Shown here: one piece after another, positions 20,971-31,408 of the stretch
Layout: each line of letters starts with the position of its first letter
Numbering within the stretch: position 1 is the stretch's first letter
NCBI RefSeq assembly: GCF_949628215.1
Contig: NC_134286.1
Span: forward strand, 1,550,001-1,614,000
Length of the DNA: 64,000 nt
Direction of reading: 5' to 3'
Source: Phalacrocorax aristotelis
Taxonomy: Eukaryota; Chordata; Aves; Suliformes; Phalacrocoracidae
Notes under the pieces: model-generated
Seen by the model: only the letters and a program-made list of their open reading frames with translations
Told to the model about the DNA's origin: nothing
Database searches by the model: none
Made by a program: the position numbers and the translations under genes

Positions 20971-22487
20971 CTAAACGTAGCAGACAAAGAAAAGGAGAAT
21001 CCCACCTGCTTTCAACATCCCAACCACCAACAGTAAGTGCTTGTTTCTAACTGTGCCCTCACTCGGGCATCACAGGCTGGGCTGCTTGTTGCTGGGAGGA
21101 GCACAGGAAACTTTCCCTCTGACAGGACAACTTACCAAAGGCTAATTCTGCTTCATAACCCTTTTGGTGAAGAAATTTTTCCTAAAATCCCAACTAAACC
21201 TTGTGCTCTAGACCCTTCACCAGCTTCGTTGCCCTGCTTTGGACACACTCAGCACCTCAGTGTCTTTCTCGAGTGAGGGGCCCAAAACTGAACACAGGAT
21301 TTGAGGTGCAGCCTCCCCACTGCCGAGTAGAGGGGGACGATCACTGCCCTACTCCTGCTGGCCACACTATCTCTCATACAAGCCAGGGTGCTGGTGGCCT
21401 TCCTGGCCACGCGGGCACACTGCCAGCACATCCAGATGGTTGGGGAAGGTATCACACAGATCTGGCCCCAGGACCGAGCCCTGGCGAACAGCACTCCTGA
21501 CCGGCCGCCAGCTGGATGCAGATGCAGGCATAGGTTTGAAGAGATTATGACATTTGGTTACAAAGCTGCTTTATACTCCTCGTTATCCTTTCCTTGGATC
21601 TAGGCTGAGGTTTCCTGAATAGCACTGTCTCGCTGAAAAGAAAAACAGCCCTTCCCAAAGCATGACAGTTGGTCACATTTAGCTGCTAAAACACAACGGA
21701 GGACATTTGGACACTAACAGCTTCTGGGGCAAAGGCTAACCACACAGTCTGAAAGCTTTAACATGTTGTATCGACTAAAAATGGTTGGGAACAGCTCTTC
21801 ACAGTGAAGAGTTCTCAGTCAAAACTGCTTTACAGTCAAACTGAAAAAGATTGCCACTCTACAAGCAGCCGAGCTGAGTAAATAGCTTGCTGATGCTGAG
21901 AGGGGCAGATCTTCCTTCCCTTCCCTGCCCTTCCCACCAGAGCTCCAGTCCCTCCCCTGCACACACGGCACCTTCCACACCCTCGTTTCAGTCATTAGCC
22001 CAGCAGGAAACCACCGCCTTGGCTGCTGAACACCTTCCCTGCCAGGCGAGCTGAGCTGGCTCACCAAGGCTCAAGCTGGCACCAGGGAACCGGCCATGCT
22101 GTCACCTCCTCCTTTAGGGGCAGCAGGCTGGTGGATCGGCACCGTTAGTGCTCTGGAGCTGCAGCCTCGGCTGCTTTTGAGGGCATTTTAATATCACGGC
22201 ATGAATATCAAGCAAACCATGAAGCAGTCATCAGGAAACAAAGGAAATCTTTTAAGAATGCCAGCACAAAAATATGGCCCCTGTCGCTTTGCCTCCTTTC
22301 AGCAGGGAGGAACTAGGAGGTCCCTCTTCATCTCCGCTCCATCCTGTACAAATCGCACCATAAGCTCCTTCCATACCTGAGAGAATCTCCTGCACAGCCA
22401 AATAAACCAAACAAATACACCTGTCTCAACTCTATGTGAGCAAATACTAAAAAAAAAATTCAGCGGCTTAGAGTAAGTTTTATTCAC
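20971..22487. other. Gap where further AHCTF1 propeller exons are expected; contains CR1
   Basis: About 1.5 kb in which I cannot find the several exons that normally complete the beta-propeller (roughly 200 residues). It contains a CR1 fragment at about 21140-21515 and otherwise featureless sequence. A deletion is the simplest reading. Confidence 0.65.
21140..21515 (-). mobile_element. CR1 LINE fragment
   Basis: Reads in reverse orientation with the characteristic CR1 3'-region wording (TGGTGAAGAAATTTTTCCTA, CAAAACTGAACACAGGATTTG and CTGGTGGCCTTCCTGGCCAC). 5'-truncated, non-coding here, inside the decayed AHCTF1-like copy. Confidence 0.85.
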
Positions 22488-22604
22488 CTTTCTTGCGTCG
22501 ACTGAAGAGCCCACAAGTAGCAACAATTGCGAGGACCGTTCTCAGGCTGTTGGAAAGTAACGGCGCAGACAGGAATCCCTCCTCCTTCAAGCTGCGAGTG
22601 GTGT
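22488..22604 (-). pseudogene. AHCTF1: AHCTF1-like propeller exon, last before a gap
   Basis: 117 bp after a T-rich tract and CTGCAG acceptor, donor AAAG|GTGAAT. Encodes [15 protein letters not shown] and [15 protein letters not shown]. It ends with two bases of a codon, which does not match the next recognisable exon at 20970. Confidence 0.92.
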
Positions 22605-23904
22605 CTGCAGGTTTAAAAAAAAAAACCAACCAAAGACAAAGAAAGCAGGTGAGCGACTGGCCCTGCTGTATGTAGAAGGGGAGAAGCATCTTCTGAGCAA
22701 AGAGCCCCTGACGTGCTTCTCCTCAAAGCACAGAAGGTCACACTCCCATCTCAAACAAGGGAGCCAAGGAAGCGACTGCTTTTGATGCAACAGCCACGAG
22801 GTGAGGAAATTACTGTCCATCACGTGCAATAACCTGGCTTTATCTCCTCCTCTGCCTGCGGAGGAGGAGCAGGAAGGATTCCTTCAGCTGCCAGGCAAAA
22901 GATTGTTCCTACTGTTGTCGCCTGCTTCAATATTGAACTGAAAATGCAGCGTCTCTTCTGCACAAGCTGAAAACAGCGCCAAACACAAGTAGTATCTTGT
23001 TTCTTTACTTGGGCTATGGAAAGCATTTCTCCTCCAGACTTCTGAACCTTCCTTGCCCCTTCACAATCTAGTCTTGCCACCTCACTTTCTCTCCACTCTC
23101 TATTTATGCCTCCAGTAGTTCCCACTGAGACACTGCAGATTTGCTTCAGTGAATCCTTCTCTGAATTGGGTCAAATATTTCAAGCCAGATTGCTCTTTGG
23201 CAGATTTGTAATCATCTCTCTAATTTCTCTGTTGCTTATCAACTGATGTGACCCTTATCCTCATCTCCAAGTCTTCCAAGCAGACTTTCATTCACAGGCA
23301 GCGCAGCCTTGGCATGGGTCAGTCCCCTCTTTTGATCAAGGCTGAAATGTGGGAGAGAATGTCTTTTCAGGCACCGAGCAGCTCTTGATCTTTCATGTCT
23401 CACTCGTTTTTTACCTAAAAAACGAGTCTTAAAGAGTCTTAAAGAGCCTTATCACCAAAACCCCATCGTTAACCTACTTCAGCCTTTCAACGTATGCCCT
23501 CATTGCAGGAGCTGGTTCTGAGAAATAATGTCTAAAACCTGTTTCATTGAAACACACCCATTTCCTGCTGTCACTTACTACTACTGACAGAACAAACTGC
23601 CTTACAGAGGCAGCTCTCTCACATCATAACTGCCTGACAGACCCCAAAGAAGCGACCTTTCCACAGTTCCTCAGCCCACGGGCACAATTAGGCAAACAAC
23701 CCCAGCCCGCTGGGGAGAAGGCGGCCCACTGAATCCATGTCTGACTCAGTGGTTACTTCAGAAGGGGATTCCTAAACAGGCCAAGATTACACTCTGCAGT
23801 TCCATCCCTGAAAAAGGGCTCTTTAAATTAACAGACTTCCTCCTCAAGCAAAGCCTTGAGAGCCCTGCACCTCCAGGCGTGACCCAGTGCAAAGGGCGAC
23901 TTAC

Positions 23905-24112
23905 TCCCGCTGCAGAGTTTTCACATCCCACGGTGACAGGGAGCCGTCGGAAAAACCCACGGCGAGCTGGTTGCTTCTGCTGATGTAGCGCAGGGTCGAT
24001 ATTGCTGTTCCTGAAGGGCTTTGCAGTTGAAAGCAGAGATGCCTCCCTTCCCCGGTCACCATTTCTCTTCTTAGTGGAACTCCAGCAGCAATTCTAGCGG
24101 CAACTGTTAGAC
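23905..24112 (-). pseudogene. AHCTF1: AHCTF1-like propeller exon
   Basis: 208 bp, acceptor CGTGCAG, donor GGA|GTAAGT. Encodes [17 protein letters not shown], then [15 protein letters not shown] and WDVKTLQRE, a WD-like blade. Open throughout, phases compatible with the exons on both sides. Confidence 0.94.
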
Positions 24113-24634
24113 CTGCACGCACAAAACCACACGCTAAATGAAGGTGTTATGCCACTTCGGTTGCATCTGAAACACGGACGTGACAACATGTATAATCTAA
24201 TCCTACTGTCCCCGGCAAAATACCCATTTGTGAAACACTTGCTTTGCTCTTTCCATTTTGCATGTGCTCAGAGAACATAAGAGCTCTCGCACTGCACAGG
24301 TATTCTCTCTCCTATTTCAAAACCAGGTAAAAGCGCAACCTTCATAGGCAAATTCTTCCTGGACCCTGCACATCAGGAGTTTGGGCCTCATGATGAAGTT
24401 ACCTGAAGTGACATTAACTCCTGAGGCCACTCTTGTAAGCTCCAGAACAGTGAATGCAATCCGAATACGCAGATTAGAGGTTTCTTTCATCCAAACGCAG
24501 GGATTTTGATAAGGCATATTTACTTTAAAAAACAAGCCTAAACTTTGCCCCAAGTCAATGAACAGAAGCAGAAGAACGTTCCCAAGAAAGAGGGCACGTC
24601 CGACACACCTTCCTATCCGGCAGCTGCAGCTTAC

Positions 24635-24815
24635 CCGATGGCTCATTTTCCCTCTGGCTGCAAGATGGATCATCCAAACCAAGGTCCACCACAAGTAGAT
24701 GACCAACATCTGTCGCCACCGCTGCCACTCCACAGAACCATTGCAGAGCCCGGTATAGGTGCCAAGGCCTCACGCTGCCGCCTCCAGGACTAGTTACGGG
24801 CTCTATAGCAGTTAC
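24635..24815 (-). pseudogene. AHCTF1: AHCTF1-like propeller exon
   Basis: 181 bp, acceptor TTTCCTGTAG, donor CGG|GTAAGC. Encodes VTAIEPV, a Gly/Ser-rich loop, then FCGVAAVATDVGHLLVV and DLGLDDPSCSQ. Phase 0 in, one base out, compatible with both neighbours. Open throughout. Confidence 0.93.
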
Positions 24816-25352
24816 CTACAGGAAACCTACAAGTTAATATTTAAGCTGCTTGACAAGCTAAAATGAAATCTCTGAAAATTGAAGCCAGAATTAGGAATAA
24901 AAGACTTAAAAACACAGCATTGTTTCCAATTATATCAAGAAGAAAGAAAGAAAAGCCCTCTACAAACATCCGTTACTGCCTTGCGTTTACTAGAATTCCT
25001 GCAGTTATTTCACTGAGTTCACATCGACTGCAATGGCGCACTCTATTATTACAGCTTACCAATTTCCATTTCCTGCAGTTTTCAAAGCCTTTTTGTGCAA
25101 GTGGAGAATGAGGTAACTACGTGCTCTACCGTAAAACCAGAAAACTTGTTTTACTCTCAGCAAACTCACAGGGTAACGGTACCGTTAACCCCACCATTTC
25201 ACACCAAGGTGCTCTCGACTGGACACTCTGCAGCGACAGTGTGGTGACGCAATAGAGAAAATAGACTTCCTAACAAAGAGACGCTCCAAAGCTTCTCCTG
25301 AAACAGTGTTATGCAGCACCAGACAACGTTTCCCCCATTAAAAAGCACCTAC

Positions 25353-25609
25353 CCTTCCTGGCAGAACAACTGCTGTAACCACGCTCGATGTCCCCGGGTC
25401 ATACAGGCAGAGGACACTTCCCTCTGCTTCTCTCAAGCCAACCAGCAGCCCTGTTCCCATCTGCCAGGAAACCTCCTTCACCACGCGGATGGTGGGAGGC
25501 GGCTGCTCACGGGCTCCACTGAAACGGTGTGCAGAGAGCCCCTCTCCCGTCACAGCGCTCACGACCTCCAGCTGAGGGCCACACGCCAGCCAGGCCAGCC
25601 CATCTCTCC
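25353..25609 (-). pseudogene. AHCTF1: AHCTF1-like propeller exon
   Basis: 257 bp, acceptor CTCTTCCAG, donor AGG|GTAGGT. Encodes [10 protein letters not shown], then [14 protein letters not shown] and [15 protein letters not shown], ending VLPGR. Open throughout in the expected frame. Blade 1-2 of the ELYS beta-propeller. Confidence 0.93.
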
Positions 25610-26814
25610 CTGGAAGAGCAGGGAAAGCTGGCTAAAGCCAACTCCCAAGAGAGGATTGAAAACAACTGGAAAATCACAGTCACTGCCCCTTTGCTTCAAC
25701 AGAGGTGCCTCACAGAGGGAGACAGACTTACCGAATTCTGGTCAGTTGCTGAAAATCACCCACTGAACCCTCAAGCAATACATCTTCAAATGAACCACCT
25801 TATGATTTTGCATTTGTACCTGTCATTCCTGCACTGAAGAGTTCTGCTTGTTTGGGATAAAGATTACAATATGTTGATCTCTCGTCTTTATACCATATCC
25901 AGCTTGGGTTTCCTAGAAACCATCTAAATACCTATGGGAATACAACTCCTAAAGCATACTTCAAATAGAGCAAAGCTCAGCCAATTCATTTCTACTTTAC
26001 TAACTTTGCTTGACACAAGCCTACTTTGGGCAGGGATTTGGACTTCAACAAGGAATTACCTTAAAATGGGCACTGCAGGAGCCAATTTCAACTTTTACAA
26101 ACACTGATCACAGAGAGAATTTAGCACATTTAGTTTCACTGAACTACTTCCAACACAAAGGGAGTATTAACTCAGTTACTGCACTTACAGTCACGTAGAG
26201 GGATTCTACGTGGTCTCAGCAGATGCCTGGACACCCAGGCAGGCACCCAGCGCTACCTTCAGATCACCTACAAAGTCAGCTACCTCATCTGCTCAGCCAC
26301 TCTCAGCACCTCTCACAGGACACTCCTCTGCATCCTATTAAATGCTCTGCAAACCCGGCTGCAGCGCCTAACAGGGCTTTCCTCTTCCTTCTGTTTGTAT
26401 TCAGGCTAGCAACAAAAAAGCAGGGCCGTTTGCTGCTGTAACACTGTGGGGGAACTCTTTCTGCAGGCGATGTTATGATGGTACCAATAAATACGGCCCA
26501 AAACCACACTCTGACTTTTTTGAAAACTGCCCTTCATTCAATTAGCAATTGAGGAGGGCTCACTGACTTGCGCCTGTTATTTTAATAGCTCAAGATTGGA
26601 GCAGGCTGTTGTCATTTCAAAGTTTAACTACACTAATGTTTTAATGTTAACATTTTTCATCATTTTTTTCATAGTTCACCCCTCTGTTCTCTCAAAACGT
26701 GAGGCACCTGAGCAGCACCAACCTGACACAGCTGATGCTGTGACCCCGTGCCTCAGGTCACCTCCAGGCAGTAACAACTTCACAGCAAGACCCAGTTGCA
26801 AGGAAAAGGCTCAC

Positions 26815-26936
26815 CTCTGCAGAACTGCCCGCGCAGCACAGCACCTCGGGTGGTCTCATCTTCCCCAAAATGGTCACCTCGGGAAACTGCAGCAGGCTGC
26901 TCGTTACCTGAGCTGCGAGGTCTCGCATTCTTCACT
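26815..26936 (-). pseudogene. AHCTF1: AHCTF1-like initiator exon with frameshift
   Basis: Acceptor TTCTTTATTTAG, short 5' leader, then ATG and MRDLAAQVTSSLLQFPEVT, the ELYS N-terminus. The homology continues as GEDETTRGAVLRGQF in another frame, because about 7 bases are missing after the EVT codons relative to the family. Donor GCAGAG|GTGAGC leaves one base, the phase needed by the next exon. Translation from the ATG would instead hit a stop in the next exon. Confidence 0.88.
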
Positions 26937-29900
26937 CTAAATAAAGAAAAACATGCAAAAAGAGACTCCTGACAGCCAGAGACATTTCTGAGATTGACAG
27001 AAGTTTCATCAGGTTGCCGTGAATAATCTCCCATCCACCTCCTGTAGCTCTTCTTCTGAACAAAACGGCGCTCAGGGCAGCTTTGGATCTCACAGCAGAG
27101 CAAAGGGAGAATCCTTTGCTTTTCTGATGCCTACGAGGTCACCAACAAAAAGGACACAGGGGTATTGACAAGATAAATAACAGGGAAAAAAGCCCAGGAC
27201 ACTGAAGTCAAGTCTACTCACACAGGTTAGTACGATGCGATCTGAGAAAAATAATCTTTTCAAAAGCTTCTCGGTAATAGGGAGAAGTTTCCATTTGTCC
27301 CTTTCCTTGATTTCATACTTTATTCTTTATTGTCCATTGACTTCTAGTAGATTTCATGCATCGTTTATGTCTTGTTCACTTTTGGCATGTGTATTTTGAA
27401 CAACGTTCTTAAGGACCTTCATTCTCTAAACTCTTCCACAAAACGTATTCTTGATATTTTCACGTTACAAGCAATACAGACTTTCATAGCTCATCAGTTA
27501 CACAGCAGTTTTCCATACACTTATGATGGAAACATAACACAGCACGGACTTTTTTTCTACAATTAAAGCCTCATATTCCTTATCCCAGTCCTTTCCTTCC
27601 TATTGCCTGTCCTTACCACTCCTCTGCAGGATTTCACAAACATTTCTAGGCCTTTCAGACACTTCCCACACTTCTGGAGGTGCTCCACAAAGAGTTCATG
27701 TTTCCGTACATCAAGAGAGATTTTCTTGTGGAAAAACTGAAAAGCTGAAGTGATTTACAAGGTTAAACAGGCGCCTTAATAAGAGATACACTCTGGTTTC
27801 TCTTCAGGTCTTATAAATCTTTCTATATTCCCGACACGTGGAAAGACAAACTCCTTCAAGTAACTGTGTTTTGCAGGTTCTGCAATGGTTCCTGAAAACG
27901 CCTCCCAAAGACAAGGCAGATTTAATCACCCCATTCAAATGGCACTGCTTTCTTCACGGCATCTCAAACGGGAGACATGAAACGCAGCTCGCTGTGCCTG
28001 GGTGTCCCACCTGCTGGCCAAGGCAGGCGTCAGCGCGAGCCCTTACCCCGTGCTACGGAGCAGTACAGCCAGCGCTTACACGGGCTCACACGGCGTGTTG
28101 CGGTGTCTGTGCCGTACATGTTCTCCTGCAAACAAAGGGCTACGATCGCTCCTGCCAGCGCGCACTGGGAACCTGTGTCCCTCCCAGCACAGGAGGTCAC
28201 AGCTCGCTCTGAAGCCCGGGCTCGGGGAGCAACACAAGGGCATTCAAGGGAAGCGCTGACAAGTAAACACAAGTTATACAGATGGGCCTGCTGTGGAGAA
28301 AGGTTATGCTCTGAAGGCCGGGCAGTGGAACCGGCTGCACTTCCAGTCCCAGGCACGGGAACTCTTTGAGAACATGTTCCAGTACCTTCTGCCAGCATGA
28401 AAAGCACAAGCGCGTGACACACGGGACGCGGCCGTCAGGGTCCCGCACTAGGCACAGGGCAACGTTTTGATGGAAGTGCTTCATGATCACTCATAGAATA
28501 TGTTCTACTAGTAGCAAGGTGGTTGTAAGAAAAAGAGTGAGCAAGTCTCTTGCAGCAGGGCAGCTAAGAGCAGTCAGGAAACCTCCTCACCTGCCGTGAG
28601 CCGCCCCGAGTCACCCTGCCTTTGCCGCTGCCTCCTGCGACAGGCCAAGAGCACAGACCTTTGTGTGGCCAAACTGGAAGTCACGCTTTAAGGATTTAAA
28701 CTAACTGGGGAGATGGGAGTTTAAAAGCAAACCGCTCACCACCCCAAACTCCCCACCAAGCCAGAAATCCTTCGTCTCCGGTGGAAAGCTCACACCTTGA
28801 CACAGAGCAGTCCTGTCTACAGCGCACATCAGATGTGCTTCTCCGAGCAGTGCCACTGGCAAGAACCATCAGATAAGGAACCCTCCAACATCTGGACCCT
28901 TCAGGTGACTTTAAAGTTAGTCATGCTGCTGTTATTAACAGCGTACAAAAGCATGTGAAACTGCCAGCGCATCAGGCGCGCCCAGGTTCCCCAAGTGAGC
29001 CAACGGGCATTTGAAACATTTTTTTTTCTAGGCATTTGCTTGGCAATATGGAACCAGGGAGGTAAAACCTATAATAAATTATGAGCAATATATATACTGA
29101 TCTGGTTATCAGGCTGATGTACTTGCATCATTCCGCTAAGTTAAACCAAGGATGACTGGGAAATCAAAGCAGTGGGAAAAGAGAGAGAGACCGGTTAAAG
29201 GCGTGAAGCTTCTCCTTTAAGAGACATGTCCAACACTAACTGCGTTTCTGCTCTCTTTGAAAACACTGACTACAACCACATTCCTATTTCTGTCAGCAGT
29301 CAGATTAGTGTAAATCGCCACAGGCTTACTCCATGGTCAGGAGTAAACCAGAATCCAGCCTCCCAGCTGGATCCTATCCCACAGCGGGCTGGGCACAAGC
29401 GGCCAAAATGACCATTCTCCTTCACCCTGGGAACTTAGAACTCCCATGGTTATTCTCCAACACGACTACTCTTGCATGCAGGAGCTGCAGTCCCTCTCTA
29501 ATGCGGCCAAGCTAGCAAAAGCTCCTCAAGTCACTCCTGAAAGTGTGCTCTGTTGCACGCTGCTTGGCGTACCTGGACAGACGGGCGCAGGCGCCGAGTG
29601 TCTCAGGGCAGAGCGCACACGCAGCCGTCCCGACAGAGGCAGAGCCCAGGGAAGACAACGTTCCCAGCGCTCCCACAGCGCTGGCCCCTCGCAGCACCAG
29701 TTCCAGAGTCACAGCGTCACAAGGGAGAGAAAGGCCTTCCGGAATCCCTGGAGGCAGCTGGTCCAGCCCCTGCGCACGCAGGGTCACCCGGAGCAGGCTG
29801 CCCAGGGCCAGGGCCCGGCACCTGCTGAGCCCCCAGTGCTCAAACACACCCCTTGCAAACAGCCGCCCGACAAGGGGAACTGCAGAAACGTTGGCAGCAC

Positions 29901-31150
29901 ACGCGACAGGCCCACGCTTTTGGGGACTCGCTCCGACCAACTGAAGTATTCTCTCCCCCACCCCAGCAAAACACCACCACACCAGCAGAGGCTTGTCACC
30001 ATTCTTTCTCCAAAACTCTCTCTCTCCAAAACTCTTGCTGAAACAAGCTTTGATTTATTATTATTGGTTTGATTCCCTCACTTACACAAATTTTCTGACA
30101 CAAAAGAGAAAGCCCTTTATGGAGTGGATGGGATTTACAATCACAAACACCTCTGCGTTCGGTTTTCAGAGAGAGCCCCTTACTTTTTCAAGGAACTCAA
30201 CTTTTGGAGGCAAGGACCTACTCTTCGGGGATGCCTGAAAAACGCCAACAGCACAAAAGCAAAGGAGAGATTTTAAAAGCTTAGATCCACAACGGGTTAC
30301 TTGTTCTGAAAAATCAGGCTTTGAATCTGTGCCATCAGGAGGCTTCCCATCTGCTCACAGCCATGTGGATCCTTCTACCCATGCAGCAGCCTGAGATCAC
30401 GGGGATGATCTCAGTGGCAGTGGTTAGCTACCTGGGGACAACAGATGCTTCTGACACTCCCTGGGTACTGATCCAGCCTCGGACAGCCTGGAGCTGTTCT
30501 GTCCCGCTGGCCTCATCACGGACAATATGGCCAAGCAAACGACAGCACGTGCTTTGCTGACACCGCGCTCCTTTGCAACGTAGGAATCCCAATAAGCGCC
30601 TCTGATGAAGCACATATTTGAGATGGACACAGCTTACAGAGAAGCTGCCGCCAAAACAAACTAGCAATTTGTGATAACCAGGATGGAGGGAAGACATTCA
30701 TTGGCTACAACAGGGAAATACTTTTCAGGAACCTCCAGCTTTTACATGCAATTTTGCCACTGATTTGTCACATAGAGCAGAAAAAGTCACTCGCTCAACC
30801 TCCCTGAGCCACAGCTCACCCACTCACAAAAGACTTCAAAGGCCCATGTAGCACTGCCTCTAGTTGAGTGTTAGGGGGCGTTTGGGCTTTAATCTGACCA
30901 GCACCGTGTCTCAGGCTCTCTCAGTCTCACCGTCAAGCTTTAACATTGGCCGTGGACACGCAAGCAAGCTTCGGCTGGTTGGTTCCGTCGGTCTAATCCC
31001 TGCCAGCAGTCACCAGGGAGGCAGAGGCCTGCCCAGTACGGATGAACACCGCAAAGCACCAGCTGTACTGAGCGCATGGAGGGGCAAAATTTAAAAAACA
31101 GAAGGAAAATACCAGTCCCGAGCGCGCTGTATTTCTGCACGCACCTGTAC
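26937..31150. other. Intergenic or intronic stretch, no supported gene
   Basis: Separates the ELYS-like initiator exon from the FGFR3-like exon. Long overlapping open frames on both strands at about 28.0-28.4 and 29.5-30.0 kb come from GC-rich composition. None has a recognisable motif. No tRNA or repeat family identified. A non-coding first exon of the AHCTF1-like copy could lie here but I cannot mark it. Confidence 0.5.
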
Positions 31151-31408
31151 CTCTGGCTGTGAAGTTTCCCAGGACCCGGTCGGAATGCCTCGCCTTGCAG
31201 CTGTACAGCCCCGAGCCATCGTATGACACACTGATGATCTTCAACAGCTTCTGCCCAGTACGAGCTCTGCTGGGAGGTGCAATCCCGATACCGTCTTTAA
31301 ACCAGAAAACAGACACAGAAGAGCCGTGGCTGTCACAGGAAAGTTCAATGGTGTCTGCGCTCCCAAACACCAGCTCTCCCAGAAAGGCGCTCTCGTTCCT
31401 CAAGTGTT
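31151..31408 (-). pseudogene. FGFR3: FGFR3-type Ig-like domain 1 exon (isolated)
   Basis: 258 bp, acceptor CTCCCGTTGCAG, donor AGAG|GTACAG. Encodes ELVFGSADTIELSC, VSVFWFKDGIGIAPP and GLYSCKARHSDRVLGNF, that is the first extracellular Ig loop of a fibroblast growth factor receptor, closest to avian FGFR3 as I recall it. Both Ig cysteines and the core Trp are present. The usual D-x-S-G-x-Y motif has Gly in place of the Asp (YDGSGLYSC). The reading frame is open. I find no acid-box, Ig2, Ig3, transmembrane or kinase exons downstream on this strand, where AHCTF1-like exons appear instead. So this is a gene fragment, or a first-exon portion of a chimeric locus. Confidence 0.85.

Larger units (their letters stand above)
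12231..26936 (-). pseudogene. AHCTF1: AHCTF1 (ELYS)-like segmental copy, intron-containing, decayed
   Basis: Eighteen exon-sized blocks on the minus strand match ELYS in collinear order. ELYS is a large nucleoporin-associated chromatin protein that seeds post-mitotic nuclear pore assembly through the Nup107-160 complex. The blocks cover the start codon, part of the N-terminal seven-bladed beta-propeller and much of the alpha-helical solenoid. The long C-terminal disordered/AT-hook region is not found. Introns and nearly all GT/AG sites persist, so it arose by DNA duplication, not retrotransposition. Decay seen: a frameshift in the initiator exon, missing propeller exons between 22488 and 20970 with out-of-phase neighbours, loss of the AG acceptor at 15662, and an in-frame TGA at 12231. 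CR1 elements sit in two introns. The family assignment rests on recalled ELYS sequence and is strong. Whether a functional parental gene lies elsewhere cannot be seen. Confidence 0.9.

Noticed and set aside
27838-28490. Overlapping ~130-codon frames on both strands
   Set aside because: Same reason: compositional, no motif.
29446-30072. Long overlapping open frames (208 codons on + and 156 on -)
   Set aside because: GC-rich composition opens frames on both strands. No domain, no splice logic, no recognised homology. A faint likeness of one stretch to the ELYS start was discarded once the true initiator exon was found at 26815-26936.
10565-31150. Remaining FGFR3 exons (acid box, Ig2, Ig3, TM, kinase)
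   Set aside because: Searched by eye on the minus strand below 31151 and found none. Only ELYS-like exons occur.
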